The notes beneath the pieces were generated by a model. It worked only from the letters and a program-made list of their open reading frames with translations, had not been told where the DNA came from and made no database searches. A stretch of 64,000 bases of DNA, from the NCBI GenBank assembly GCA_049965615.1, contig JBMFWD010000007.1, positions 1 to 64,000 on the forward strand, given 5' to 3'. This DNA is from Acidobacterium sp049965615 (lineage in GTDB: Bacteria; Acidobacteriota; Terriglobia; Terriglobales; Acidobacteriaceae). This document shows, piece by piece, positions 1-9,140 of this stretch (positions within the stretch are counted from its first letter, which is position 1; the number at the start of each line of letters is the position of its first letter). The translations under genes were made by a program, and so were the position numbers.

Positions 1-78
1 ACAAAAAACTTCCTCATAAGGAAAAAGTGTCAGAGATGTCCCCGGTCTAAAACGTCAGACTTGTCCCCGGCCGTTCAA
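1..78. repeat. Direct repeat, copy 1 (transposon end)
   Basis: This 78-bp stretch is identical to 345-422. Inside it, two 17-bp near-identical direct repeats of the form GTCAGANNTGTCCCCGG lie at 29-45 and 54-70, differing only at the two N positions. Sequences of this kind are seen at the ends of integrase-type (IS481-like) insertion elements. Copy 1 is cut by the window edge, so more of the element may lie to the left. Confidence 0.8.
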
Positions 79-85
79 CTCAACA

Positions 86-394
86 CGCCCTTACCCCGCA
101 AGCCTGCCCGAGTTCGAATACCCCGACAACATGCAGGTGCGAACCGTCCACAGCCAGGGACATTTCCGATGGAAAAGAAAAGATATCTTCCTCACACACC
201 TGCTCTGGGGAGAGACCATCGGACTGCTGCCCATCGGCAACAATCTCTTCAACCTCTACTTCCAACAACGTCCACTGGCCGGCTTCGACCCAAGCCGCAG
301 TAAACTGGTCCCGTTGAACCACCCCGCGTGGCCAACAAACAAAAACAAAAAACTTCCTCATAAGGAAAAAGTGTCAGAGATGTCCCCGGTCTAA
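86..394 (+). pseudogene. C-terminal remnant of an integrase-core transposase
   Basis: The frame is open from about position 20 to the stop at 394. Its translation contains LPEFEYPDNMQVRTVHSQG and then WKRKDIFLTHLLWGE, which resembles the extreme C-terminus of IS481-type DDE transposases (the beta-rich tail after the catalytic core). No catalytic DDE residues and no N-terminal helix-turn-helix are present, so only the last roughly 80-100 codons survive. The final codons run into the second copy of the 78-bp repeat. It is non-functional as a transposase; the exact IS family is inferred from a few motifs. Confidence 0.65.
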
Positions 395-422
395 AACGTC
401 AGACTTGTCCCCGGCCGTTCAA
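345..422. repeat. Direct repeat, copy 2 (transposon end)
   Basis: Identical to 1-78 at an offset of 344 bp, again with the paired GTCAGANNTGTCCCCGG 17-mers (373-389 and 398-414). Sequence after 422 is only loosely similar to sequence after 78. The arrangement looks like a tandem duplication of the 3' end of an insertion element, or two insertions that share the same end. Confidence 0.8.
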
Positions 423-435
423 ACTCGAACACGCC

Positions 436-846
436 TCACCCCATCGCAAACCAGCGCACCATCAGCACCGCCGGAATGACCAGGAACCACGGAGACAGAA
501 AGTACGCCAGCGCCGCCGCCGCCAGCACAATCGCCCCCCGTCCAGCCCATTTCCGTACCAGGTCCGCCGTCGTCTGTGGCGTCTTCACCAGCGGCTTGCC
601 GGCGGCCCGCCACTTCCGTACTCCGCCCGGCAGCACATAAATGTCTTCAAAACCCCGCCCCTGCAACTGTCGCTGCGCCATACCCGCACGATGCCCGCTC
701 AGGCACACAATCGTCAAAGGCTGCTTGCGGTCCCAGGTCTCGCAGGCACGGCCCAGCCGCCCCAGCGGCACCAGTTCTGAGCCCTCAATATGCCCGGACG
801 CAAACTCGCCCGGCTGCCTCACGTCAATCCATCTGCGCTTGTCCAT
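436..846 (-). CDS. Rhodanese-like domain membrane protein
   Basis: The 136-residue protein has a single rhodanese domain in residues 1-75, with the active-site loop CLSGHR and the nucleophilic Cys at residue 48. A short linker follows, then two hydrophobic segments at about residues 100-134 that should anchor it in the inner membrane with the rhodanese domain in the cytoplasm. Single-domain rhodaneses move sulfane sulfur or act as sulfide/thiosulfate carriers; the substrate cannot be read from sequence. An AGGAG ribosome site precedes the ATG. It lies 43 bp downstream of the sugar transporter gene on the same strand and may be co-transcribed with it. Confidence 0.88.
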   Translation of the reverse strand: MDKRRWIDVRQPGEFASGHIEGSELVPLGRLGRACETWDRKQPLTIVCLSGHRAGMAQRQLQGRGFEDIYVLPGGVRKWRAAGKPLVKTPQTTADLVRKWAGRGAIVLAAAALAYFLSPWFLVIPAVLMVRWFAMG

Positions 847-889
847 GGTGCTCCTGCTTCCATTCTCCTACAGGCCCGCACCAGCCTTC

Positions 890-2218
890 TCAATCAATCC
901 GGAAATGCGCCTGGATCTGCTCCAGCGTCTTGCCCTTGGTCTCCGGCCACAGCCAAAGCACCAGCACAAACTGCAGCGCCATCATCGCCGCAAACCCATA
1001 GAAAGGAACCGCATCCGACCACGCCGCCACCAGCGGGAAGAACCACGCAATCAGCGCATTCGTAATCCAGTTGGCAGTTGCGCCCAGGCTCTGTCCCTTC
1101 GCCCGCACCTTGTTCGGGAAAACCTCGCTGATGTACACCCAGATCACCGCCCCCTGCGATATCGCAAAGAACAGAATGTAGCCCACCAGCAGCCAAAGCA
1201 GCAGCGAAGACTGGTTGTGCACCTGGAACAGCCAGCCCACCCCCGCCAGGCAGAACACCATCCCCACCGCGCCAACCAGCAGCAGCTTCTTCCGCCCCAC
1301 TTTGTCGATAATCGTCATCGCAAACAGTGTCGCAATCAGGTTCGTCAGCCCGATAATCACCGCCTGCCCCGCGCTCGACATCCGGCTGAACCCAGCCGAA
1401 GCAAATATCGAATTCAGGTAGTACAGAATCGCGTTAATCCCAGCCAGCTGGTTAAAGATCCCCGTCGCCATTGCCAGAAAAATCGGAAACGCATACTTCT
1501 TCTGGAAGATCGCCTCCCGCTTCTGCGACCGGTCCAGATGCACCGACCGGACAATCTCGGCCAGCTCGGCATCCGTATCCGGAGTGCCAATCAGTTGCAG
1601 CACCTCGCGCGCCTCTTCAATCCGGTTCTGCGTCACCAGCCAGCGCGAGCTCCGCGGAATCCCATACAGCAGCACCAGGAACACCAGCGCAGGCAGCGCC
1701 GGAATCCCCAGCTGCCAGTGCCACTCCATGTTCCCCAAGTGGAAAAGCCCCACCACAAAATTCGACCCGTACGCCAGCAGAATCCCCGTCACCACCATCA
1801 CCTGGAACATCCCCACCAGCCGCCCGCGCCACTTCGCCGGCGCCATCTCCGAGATGTACACCGGCCCCAGCACCGACGATCCGCCAATCCCCAGCCCACC
1901 GATAAACCGGAACACCAGCAGTGCATCCCAGTTCCATGCAAACGCGCAGCCCAGAGCAGAAATAAGATACAGCGCCGCCATCACCCGCAGCGCGCCGCGC
2001 CCGCCCATCCGCTCGCCCAGCTCGCCGGCCGTCAGCGCACCAATCGCCGTGCCCCACAGCGCCACGGAAACCGTCACGCCCAGCCAGAACGGACTCAACC
2101 CAAACGTCGCCGTCAGCGAGCGCGTCGAGCCCGCAATCACCGCCGTATCAAAGCCAAACAGCAACCCGCCCAGCGCCCCCACCAGCGCGCTCTTCAACAG
2201 GATCCGATTCATCCGCAT
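890..2218 (-). CDS. Sugar porter family MFS transporter
   Basis: The 442-residue protein has twelve predicted membrane helices and the sugar-porter signatures: GGLLFGFDTAVIAG in helix 1, GRKK after helix 8, RFIGGLGIGG in helix 4 and PETKGKTLEQI at the C-terminus. Members such as XylE, GalP and AraE are proton-coupled monosaccharide importers of the inner membrane. The substrate is not determined; the DTAVIAG pattern is close to the xylose/glucose group. A second ATG lies two codons in. It sits between a small Tat-signal-like ORF upstream and the rhodanese gene downstream. Confidence 0.92.
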   Translation of the reverse strand: MRMNRILLKSALVGALGGLLFGFDTAVIAGSTRSLTATFGLSPFWLGVTVSVALWGTAIGALTAGELGERMGGRGALRVMAALYLISALGCAFAWNWDALLVFRFIGGLGIGGSSVLGPVYISEMAPAKWRGRLVGMFQVMVVTGILLAYGSNFVVGLFHLGNMEWHWQLGIPALPALVFLVLLYGIPRSSRWLVTQNRIEEAREVLQLIGTPDTDAELAEIVRSVHLDRSQKREAIFQKKYAFPIFLAMATGIFNQLAGINAILYYLNSIFASAGFSRMSSAGQAVIIGLTNLIATLFAMTIIDKVGRKKLLLVGAVGMVFCLAGVGWLFQVHNQSSLLLWLLVGYILFFAISQGAVIWVYISEVFPNKVRAKGQSLGATANWITNALIAWFFPLVAAWSDAVPFYGFAAMMALQFVLVLWLWPETKGKTLEQIQAHFRID

Positions 2219-2249
2219 GCCTAAACTTCCCCCCGTCCTTACTTGCTCC

Positions 2250-2438
2250 CTACGACGTCAGCCGGTCTGGCGAAATCGGCGTGAATTGCCACACCTGCAA
2301 ACCCCGCACCGTACCTTCTGGACCATCCACCTGCACCCGCACATCCGGCGCAGCATCCCCTTCGTAATAAAACCGCTTCGTGTACGCCGCCGCGCCAGCC
2401 ACACCCGCCGCGCTCTTCAGCAAATCTCGACGATTCAT
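2250..2438 (-). CDS. Small hypothetical protein with Tat-like leader
   Basis: This 62-residue ORF starts after a very strong ribosome site (GGGGAGGAG, about 5 bases before ATG). It opens with MNRRDLLKSAAGVAGAAAY, a twin-arginine-style leader, and a polar C-terminal part follows. I do not recognise a family. It could be a small exported protein or the decayed start of a longer Tat-exported enzyme, since the mature part would be only about 40 residues. It is 31 bp upstream of the MFS gene on the same strand, so the two are probably one transcript. Confidence 0.5.
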   Translation of the reverse strand: MNRRDLLKSAAGVAGAAAYTKRFYYEGDAAPDVRVQVDGPEGTVRGLQVWQFTPISPDRLTS

Positions 2439-2758
2439 CGCTGCTCCTCCCCGTTACGGATATGCCCCACGAAGATAATGCCTCGCATCCGCAACTGTCT
2501 TCTTTTCTTCGCCCAATCACCCGGCTTCACTCATAAATCCATTCAGCTCCGATTTTGTCGGCCATCCCTCACACGATATCCTTGGCCTCGGCTGTGACGT
2601 TTGGTCCCTCCAAAGCTTCCATCTGGTCAGAGATTGACTCATGCCACTACAATCGCTGGAGTCGGATCGGCCCGCGTGTTTCCGCGCCTCAAAACCAGAA
2701 ATGGGAAAGAGGCTTCCCGGCACGTCCATCCAACCGGCGAATCTTCGATGGAGTTTCC
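2439..2758. other. Divergent intergenic region between two sugar-transporter units
   Basis: About 320 bases separate the minus-strand small ORF/MFS unit from the plus-strand GalP-like gene. An open frame runs upstream of the GalP-like start, but it lacks a start with a ribosome site and does not extend the transporter in a family-like way. The region must hold divergent promoters. I see no confident -35/-10 pair and no TGGTNNNACCA palindrome. Confidence 0.5.
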
Positions 2759-4153
2759 ATGAGCGATAAAGTGCAATCGGTTACAATTGAAGCCCATCCC
2801 AAAGCAGCCGCCGTCATGATCGGCTTGCTTGGGGCCCTGGCCGGCTTGATGTTCGGGCTGGATATCGGCGTCATCTCCGGCGCTCAGCAGTTTATTCAAC
2901 ACGACTTCGGCATCTCTGATGCGGTCCTCGAGCACATCGTCAGCTGGATGATGCTGGGCGCGGCCGTTGGCGCTATCGCAGCCGGATGGATGGCAAAGAG
3001 CCTTGGGCGCAAGCGCTCCCTGCTCCTCGGCTCCTTCATTTTTGTCGTCGCCTCCATCATTTGTGGCGTAGCCAACACCGTTCAGATCCTGTTGATTGGC
3101 CGCCTCATCCTCGGCATCTCCATCGGCATGCTCTCCTTTACCGCACCCATCTACCTGGCAGAAATCGCGCCCGAGAACATCCGCGGCTCCATGGTCTCCT
3201 TCTACCAGTTGATGATCACCATCGGCATCTTCGTCGCCTTCCTGTCAGATACAGCCTTCAGCTACTCCGGCAACTGGCACTGGATGCTCGGCATCATCGC
3301 CATCCCCGGCGCGCTCTTCTTCCTCGGCGTCTTCGCCCTGCCGGAAAGCCCCCGCTGGCTCATGATGCGTGGCCGCAAGGAACAGGCCACCCGCGTACTC
3401 CTCAAGCTCCGTGGCAATCCCAAAATTGTCGCGCAGGAAGAGCAGGAAATCGCAGCCCAGCTCGGCATTCCTCAGCACGGCTGGCACATGTTCCTCCAGA
3501 ACTCCAACTTCCGCCGCTCCGTCGGCCTCGGAGTTCTCCTCCAGGTCGTGCAGCAGTTCACCGGCATGAACGTCGTCATGTACTACGCCCCGCGCATCTT
3601 CCAGGACATGGGCTACAAGACCGAAGCCCAGCTCTGGTTCACTGCCATCGTAGGACTCACCAACGTGCTGGCCACCTTCATCGCCATCTGGTTCGTCGAT
3701 AAACTCGGCCGCAAGCCCATCCTCTACACGGGATTCACCGTCATGGCCATCGGCATGGGCGTCGTAGGCACAATGATGCATCTCGGCATTAGCACCCATA
3801 CCGAGCAGATCTTCACCGTGGTCATGCTGCTCGTCTTTATCGTCGGTTTCGCCATGTCGGCAGGTCCGCTCATCTGGATCCTCTGCTCGGAGGTTCAGCC
3901 CATCAACGGGCGCGACTTCGGCGTCGCCATCTCTACCCTCACCAACTGGGTCGCCAACTTCATCGTCGGCGCCACCTTCCTCTCCCTGCTCGATAACTTC
4001 GGGCAGGCGCAAACCTTCTGGCTCTACGGCGGATTCAATGTGCTGTTCATTATCTTCACCATTTTCCTGGTGCCGGAGACCAAGAACATCACCCTCGAAT
4101 TCATCGAGCGCAACCTCATGTCCGGCAGGCCTCTTCGCAAAATCGGCCACTAG
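2759..4153 (+). CDS. Sugar:H+ symporter, GalP/AraE type
   Basis: The 464-residue MFS sugar porter starts at an ATG 5-6 bases after GGAG (2750-2753); an in-frame upstream ATG at 2555 has no ribosome site. Signatures include GALAGLMFGLDIGVISG in helix 1, GRKRS between helices 2 and 3, RLILGISIGM in helix 4, PESPRWL before the central loop, QQFTGMNVVMYY in helix 7 and VPETKNITLE at the end. These match the galactose/arabinose proton symporters GalP and AraE closely. It acts in the inner membrane; the precise sugar is an inference. A hairpin terminator follows 17 bp after the stop. Confidence 0.92.
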   Translation: MSDKVQSVTIEAHPKAAAVMIGLLGALAGLMFGLDIGVISGAQQFIQHDFGISDAVLEHIVSWMMLGAAVGAIAAGWMAKSLGRKRSLLLGSFIFVVASIICGVANTVQILLIGRLILGISIGMLSFTAPIYLAEIAPENIRGSMVSFYQLMITIGIFVAFLSDTAFSYSGNWHWMLGIIAIPGALFFLGVFALPESPRWLMMRGRKEQATRVLLKLRGNPKIVAQEEQEIAAQLGIPQHGWHMFLQNSNFRRSVGLGVLLQVVQQFTGMNVVMYYAPRIFQDMGYKTEAQLWFTAIVGLTNVLATFIAIWFVDKLGRKPILYTGFTVMAIGMGVVGTMMHLGISTHTEQIFTVVMLLVFIVGFAMSAGPLIWILCSEVQPINGRDFGVAISTLTNWVANFIVGATFLSLLDNFGQAQTFWLYGGFNVLFIIFTIFLVPETKNITLEFIERNLMSGRPLRKIGH

Positions 4154-4170
4154 CCGGCTACCCATCACGC

Positions 4171-4205
4171 AGGAAAGCCGGACGACTCGTCCGGCTTTCC
4201 TTTTT
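4171..4205. terminator. Rho-independent terminator, likely bidirectional
   Basis: A perfect 14-bp stem (4171-4184 with 4188-4201) has a 3-base loop and is followed by T's on the plus strand. It lies between the convergent GalP-like gene and the DUF3999 gene and could serve both. Confidence 0.88.
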
Positions 4206-4224
4206 ACAATCCCGCCACTTCAGC

Positions 4225-5508
4225 TTATGAAGCTGGCCCCGCGTGCCTGGCCGAACGCAGCGCAATCGCGCCCAGCAGCAGTATCACGATTACCAGCGCA
4301 GCCCACAGCAATCCCGGATGTCTCTCGGAAAAAGGCCGCGTATCCGGCCGAGGCTCATACTCCGGATTCTCCACCTCCGGCCCCAGCTTCGCTGTAGCTG
4401 CATCGGACTGTGGAACAAACAGCGTAGCGTAGTCATACTGCGGAGCCTTCAGCGCAGCATCGCCATAATAGAGCGTGTAGTCCGCTCCTCCCTCCGCATG
4501 AAAGCAAACGTCCCGCTCCACCATCTCCAGCCGCACCGCATGCAACGCAATCGGCGTGTCATCGCCGTTCTCGATCGTCACCGTCCAGCGCGCCGCCGCA
4601 TCAGGAACTCCTCCGGGAGCCGCAACGCTCAGCCGCTCTTCGTTCAACCGGTGTCCCTGTTCCACCCGATGAATCCTGAGCAGATTGCCATAGGCCTCCA
4701 ACGATGCTCGCGGCTCTTCCGAATCACTCGCTTTCGCAGGCATTACCGGCTGCACGCGAATCTGCACGTCCCGGCTGAAATCCGTCGGACTCGCTCCCAC
4801 ATCGAAGACCACACGGTCCACCGGCATATGCGCGGGCACTGTAAACCGGATCACCGACTCCCGCCCCTTCTGCTCCACGTCCGAAGACTCCGCCACCGTT
4901 ACATATCGCAGATGGCTGGCCGCAACGTGCAGCACCTTCAGCCCCTTCACCTGCTCAGGCGCAATTGCCCCATCCATATCAAAATGCAGAAACCGGAAAT
5001 CCGACCTCGGCAGATGAAGCACAGTGCTTCGACCCAGCTTCTCCCGCGTTAAATCAAAAATCGTGTACGACCCAATCTTCGTCCATGCTCCGCCCGACTG
5101 CGTCTGGCTCCCGCTCACCTTCACCGTCACAATAAAGTTCTGTCCCGTCACGTCCAGCGCAACATCGCCGTATTCCCCGGCAGGCATGGCCGCATCAAAC
5201 ACCGTCTGGCCTCCACGCCGGCCAAGGTTCAAGGGCGTCACCGTCTCGTCTGCCTGGGCCGCTGGCGCAGCCTTGCGCAAGGCATAAGGAGTCTCCACGC
5301 TCCCGTGGTACAGGCGCAGGTCCGTCAGACCCTCTGCGGCGCGAGCAAATACGCCCGGCTCTATCGCCACGCAGGTCTGCCGCGCACTCTGCGGCGTGTT
5401 TTCCACCTTGCGTTCGTATCGGAAATACTTCATCTCCGGCCTCACAGCCGAGCCATTCGCTGCAAAGGCCAGCAGCAGCAAGACCGCCGCATATCTCACC
5501 GGAATCAC
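4225..5508 (-). CDS. DUF3999 family exported protein
   Basis: The 427-residue protein has an N-terminal signal peptide (cleavage near residue 20), a long beta-rich periplasmic region and one C-terminal transmembrane helix (about residues 400-420) with a short basic tail. The pattern and partner gene identify DUF3999. It starts at GTG and overlaps the upstream DUF2339 gene by 4 bp (GTGA), so the two are translationally coupled. DUF3999 and DUF2339 genes are repeatedly found as a pair, suggesting a shared envelope complex. The biochemical role is unknown. Confidence 0.85.
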   Translation of the reverse strand: MIPVRYAAVLLLLAFAANGSAVRPEMKYFRYERKVENTPQSARQTCVAIEPGVFARAAEGLTDLRLYHGSVETPYALRKAAPAAQADETVTPLNLGRRGGQTVFDAAMPAGEYGDVALDVTGQNFIVTVKVSGSQTQSGGAWTKIGSYTIFDLTREKLGRSTVLHLPRSDFRFLHFDMDGAIAPEQVKGLKVLHVAASHLRYVTVAESSDVEQKGRESVIRFTVPAHMPVDRVVFDVGASPTDFSRDVQIRVQPVMPAKASDSEEPRASLEAYGNLLRIHRVEQGHRLNEERLSVAAPGGVPDAAARWTVTIENGDDTPIALHAVRLEMVERDVCFHAEGGADYTLYYGDAALKAPQYDYATLFVPQSDAATAKLGPEVENPEYEPRPDTRPFSERHPGLLWAALVIVILLLGAIALRSARHAGPAS

Positions 5509-7433
5509 TCTCCCTGCTTCCGCAAATTCAGCCAGTCACGCTGATACGCAAAGCTCACCACCAGCAGCAGCGCGCCCAACCCCAGAAAGCTCACAATCCG
5601 CAGCTCCTGGCTCAACCGCGAAATGTCCACTAGGAACACCTTCGCAATCGTCACCGCCAACAAAACCAGCGACTGCCAGCGCAGGAAAGAAGACCGCCGC
5701 CAGAAGCCCACAGCCAGCAGCGCCGCCCCAAACAGCATAAAGAACGCCGAGTAGCTGAACTGCGCATAAATCGAGTGGTTGTGCGCCTCCGCCGGCACAC
5801 CCCGCCAACGCAGCAACCACCAGTAACTGTGAATCTCCAGGCTCACCGCCAGTAGAATCAGCGCGTTCACCACCAGCACTGATCCAGCGGCCAGCCCCAG
5901 CCACGGAACCGGCGGCTCAGGCTGCTGCTCGCCGCCGCTCTTCCACGCCAGCCAACCCACCAGCGCAAACACCGCAATCGCCACCACGTAAGTTCCAAAT
6001 CGCTGGTTGAAGATCGGCGTCGTCCCAGCCGAAGGATTCACTGTAACCAGCGCCAACAATCCCAGCGCAAGGCAGAGCAGCGCCAGCACCTGCACCAGTC
6101 GCTGGCCAAACCGGCTCGCCAGCCACACCAGCGCCGCGCCCTCCACCAGCCACCCTATCGTCAGCCAGCGCCCATGCGTCTTCAGCGGAATCGCAATCGT
6201 TAAAAACACCACCGCAATCGCCAGGTGAAGGGCTGAAAGCAGCGCGGGGCTGGCCCGCAGAACACCCTGTTTCGGTAGCCGCAAAAGAAGTAGATAAAAG
6301 GCGCCAAACAGCACCGCGAGCCACGGCGCCGCCCACTTCGCCGCTGCCGGAGTCAACAGACCGTAAAACGCAACAAAGCCCAGGCACGCATTCACCAGCG
6401 GCACGATCACCATCGCCAGGTGGTCCCATGCAGAAAGCCGATCCGCCGAGGCAAAATCCACCCGCACCAGCCGCGGCGCAACGGCAAAAATCAGAAAAAA
6501 GCAGCCCACAAAGATCGCCGTGCGAATTGCCTGTTCCTGCGTGTAATCGCTCACCCACCAGCCAAAAACAAAAAATGCCGTGCTCCAGAAGGCCACAAAC
6601 AGCAGTCGCGACCACGGCCGCAGCGCCACCAGCGCCAGCACTGCCAGGTCCAGAATCAGCAAATAGCTGAATAGCGTAATCTCATGGTTGCCGCCGGTCG
6701 AAACCAGCAGCGGCGTGGATACCCCGCCCAGAATCGCATACAGCGCCAGCAGTTCCGCATCGCGCCGCCATGCCATGAATCCGTTAAAGGCCGTCACGGC
6801 AATCATTGCGGCAAAGGCAGCCCACGCAGGCAGCAAACCGTAGACCGAAAACGCCGCCCACAACGACAGGTAAAGTGTGCCGCTTCCAATCGCCTTCAGC
6901 GAATACGAAAACAGCACATATCCGCGCTTCTGAAAAAGCTCCGACCATACAATCAGCCCCGCGCCCGCCAGCAGCCCGATCGCAACCCGCCCCATCGGCC
7001 CAATCCAGTGATTGTCAAAAGCCAGCTTCAGAAACCACGCCACCCCGATCAGCATCGCCAGGATGCCCACCCGGTTAAACCACTGCGACCCGATGCGGCT
7101 CTCCAGCGAACGCTCTGCCGCCGGCTGCTCCTCGAACTTAAGGCGCTGCGAACCTGCTCGCGGAACTCCCCCGCCAGCAAATGTATCCGGTGCCGTTACG
7201 ATCTCCTGTGCTCGCACAAAATCGCCGGGAACCTTCGACGGCGGGGCAGTCACTGCTCCCGGCGCAGACATCACGGTTTCTGGCGTGGCCGCCAATGGCC
7301 TCGGCAGGGCGGAAGCAGACTCGCCATCCACCACTTCAATCCCATGACGACGCAGCGCCGCCTCCATCCGGCGGACCTGCTCACGCAGTTCGACAATCTG
7401 GTCTTCAAGACTACCGGGCGGATTCGGTATCAT
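5505..7433 (-). CDS. DUF2339 polytopic membrane protein
   Basis: The approximately 642-residue protein begins with a coiled-coil-like acidic/basic segment (about residues 1-40: EDQIVELREQVRRMEAALRR), then a Pro/Ala-rich linker. After about residue 120 there is an almost continuous series of 16-20 membrane helices. This organisation is typical of DUF2339. I chose ATG at 7433; a GTG two codons upstream (7439) is also possible. It forms a coupled operon with the DUF3999 gene. Function is unknown; an envelope or polysaccharide-related role is sometimes supposed, but nothing in this sequence decides it. Confidence 0.87.
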   Translation of the reverse strand: MIPNPPGSLEDQIVELREQVRRMEAALRRHGIEVVDGESASALPRPLAATPETVMSAPGAVTAPPSKVPGDFVRAQEIVTAPDTFAGGGVPRAGSQRLKFEEQPAAERSLESRIGSQWFNRVGILAMLIGVAWFLKLAFDNHWIGPMGRVAIGLLAGAGLIVWSELFQKRGYVLFSYSLKAIGSGTLYLSLWAAFSVYGLLPAWAAFAAMIAVTAFNGFMAWRRDAELLALYAILGGVSTPLLVSTGGNHEITLFSYLLILDLAVLALVALRPWSRLLFVAFWSTAFFVFGWWVSDYTQEQAIRTAIFVGCFFLIFAVAPRLVRVDFASADRLSAWDHLAMVIVPLVNACLGFVAFYGLLTPAAAKWAAPWLAVLFGAFYLLLLRLPKQGVLRASPALLSALHLAIAVVFLTIAIPLKTHGRWLTIGWLVEGAALVWLASRFGQRLVQVLALLCLALGLLALVTVNPSAGTTPIFNQRFGTYVVAIAVFALVGWLAWKSGGEQQPEPPVPWLGLAAGSVLVVNALILLAVSLEIHSYWWLLRWRGVPAEAHNHSIYAQFSYSAFFMLFGAALLAVGFWRRSSFLRWQSLVLLAVTIAKVFLVDISRLSQELRIVSFLGLGALLLVVSFAYQRDWLNLRKQGE

Positions 7434-7564
7434 CGTCACACACTTTACACCAGTTTGGATGCGCCCTCAGACCCACTTCTGGTCGATATTCGGGCAAAGT
7501 CCCGCCGGAGCTGTCCCCCCACCCTCGAACCACCCGATTCCTCTAGTATCCTGAGTAAAAGTCC

Positions 7565-8641
7565 ATGACGTACCCCACAAATAATCTCAGGATCAAATCC
7601 AGCAAGATCGTCCTTCCTCCCATCTTTCTTGAGGAAGAGATGCCTGTCACCGACAACGCCTCGCGCACCGTCTTCGAGGCGCGCCGCCAGATTGTTGACA
7701 TCCTCAACGGACAAGACGATCGTCTCGTCGTCGTCGTCGGCCCATGCTCCATTCACGACCCCGCGGCTGCCCGCGAATACGCAGGCCTGCTCAAGGAAGC
7801 CATCGCCGAACTCTCCAGCGATCTTATGCTCGTCATGCGTGTTTACTTTGAAAAGCCGCGTACCACGCTCGGCTGGAAAGGCCTCATCAACGATCCCTAC
7901 TTCGATGAATCCTTCCGCATCAGTGAAGGCCTGCGCATGGCCCGCCGCCTCCTGCTCGACCTCGCGGAAACAGGCGTACCCGCCGGCACCGAATACCTCG
8001 ACATGATCTCCCCTCAGTACGTCGCCGACCTCGTCAGCTGGGGCGCCATCGGCGCGCGCACCACGGAGAGCCAGGTCCACCGTCAGCTCGCCTCCGGCCT
8101 CTCCTGCCCCGTCGGATTCAAAAACGGCACATCCGGCAACGTTCAAATCGCCATCGAGGCCATCCTCTCGGCCAGCCATCCGCACACCTTCCTCGGAACC
8201 TCCGACACCGGCCAGGCCGCCATCCTGCTCACCTCCGGCAATCCCGACTGCCACATCATCCTGCGCGGTGGCCGCCAGGTCACCAACTACGACGCCGCAT
8301 CCGTCGACTCCACCGCACAGCAGATGAAAAAAACCGGCGTCGCACCCCGCATCATGGTCGACTGCAGCCATGCCAACAGCAGCAAAGACCACCGCAAGCA
8401 GGCCACCGTCTGCCGTGACGTCTGCAGCCAACTGGCCGCCGGAGAAAACCGCATCATGGGGGTCATGATCGAAAGCAACCTCGTGGCCGGAGCGCAAAAG
8501 CTAGTCCCCGGCTCCCCGCTCGTCTACGGGCAAAGCATCACAGACGCCTGCATCGACTGGCCGGAAACCCTCACCCTTCTGCGCGAACTGGCCGCCGCCG
8601 TCCAAACGCGACGCGCCAAAAACGCATTGGCTAAGTCTTGA
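7565..8641 (+). CDS. aroG: 3-deoxy-7-phosphoheptulonate synthase (class I, AroG/F/H type)
   Basis: The 358-residue cytoplasmic enzyme condenses phosphoenolpyruvate and erythrose 4-phosphate to DAHP, the first step of the shikimate pathway. Diagnostic motifs are LRIK near the N-terminus (allosteric region of AroG/F/H), GPCSIHDP, the substrate-binding KPRTTLGWKG, GARTTESQVHRQLASGLS and the metal-site DCSHANS. Length matches E. coli AroG (350). The full N-terminal extension implies aromatic amino acid feedback, but which amino acid inhibits it is not readable. It lies divergent to the DUF2339 gene. No strong ribosome site precedes the ATG; the start is set by family alignment. Confidence 0.95.
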   Translation: MTYPTNNLRIKSSKIVLPPIFLEEEMPVTDNASRTVFEARRQIVDILNGQDDRLVVVVGPCSIHDPAAAREYAGLLKEAIAELSSDLMLVMRVYFEKPRTTLGWKGLINDPYFDESFRISEGLRMARRLLLDLAETGVPAGTEYLDMISPQYVADLVSWGAIGARTTESQVHRQLASGLSCPVGFKNGTSGNVQIAIEAILSASHPHTFLGTSDTGQAAILLTSGNPDCHIILRGGRQVTNYDAASVDSTAQQMKKTGVAPRIMVDCSHANSSKDHRKQATVCRDVCSQLAAGENRIMGVMIESNLVAGAQKLVPGSPLVYGQSITDACIDWPETLTLLRELAAAVQTRRAKNALAKS

Positions 8642-8769
8642 TGCCGGAATCGGCCCTTCCCGGGCGATTCACGCATCGAACTGATCTTGGCTTTTGCCAA
8701 ATACACAAGCTTCAAAATCAGCAGGCGACGTCTTCTCCCGCCCGTTTCTATCTGCAGTAACATAAGATC

Positions 8770-8985
8770 ATGGCTGCCACGAACTACAAAGGGAAAGGAA
8801 GGGCCATTCTCAAGGTTATTCTTTCCTTCCTACCGCTTCTTCTCGCCCTCGTTTTTGTTTATTTCCTCTGGCGCTACTACCATCCCACCCGCAGCATCGA
8901 CATCCACCAGACCCACGTCTCGCAACTGCTCCACCGGCCTCCGTGCGTAGTCTCTCATTACGCCAGCCTCGCATATAGAAGCTGA
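8770..8985 (+). CDS. Hypothetical small membrane protein (doubtful)
   Basis: The 71-residue ORF has a basic N-terminus (NYKGKGR), one strong hydrophobic segment at about residues 15-35 and a polar C-terminus. It looks like a single-pass membrane protein. There is no convincing ribosome site, and the C-terminal third could be chance coding, so it may be the decayed start of a longer membrane-anchored protein. No family recognised. Confidence 0.33.
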   Translation: MAATNYKGKGRAILKVILSFLPLLLALVFVYFLWRYYHPTRSIDIHQTHVSQLLHRPPCVVSHYASLAYRS

Positions 8986-9140
8986 AACTCCGTTACCCGA
9001 AAGCTCATCTTTACGCCTGGACAAAGTGCGCCCCGCCAACCACATTGGGCGCGGGATAGTTGCGGTACCCCACCTCATCAAAAAAAATTGCCCTCTTTTT
9101 TCGCCCTCTGTCGCATCGCCCATCGATGCGTGTATGCTTG

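Noticed and set aside
641..2224. 527-codon plus-strand open frame
   Set aside because: Antisense to the sugar-porter gene and the rhodanese gene; the translation is Arg/Pro/His/Gln-rich with no family likeness.
2555..2758. 68-codon N-terminal extension of the GalP-like transporter
   Set aside because: The extension has no ribosome site and no resemblance to MFS N-termini, while ATG at 2759 has GGAG and the family start.
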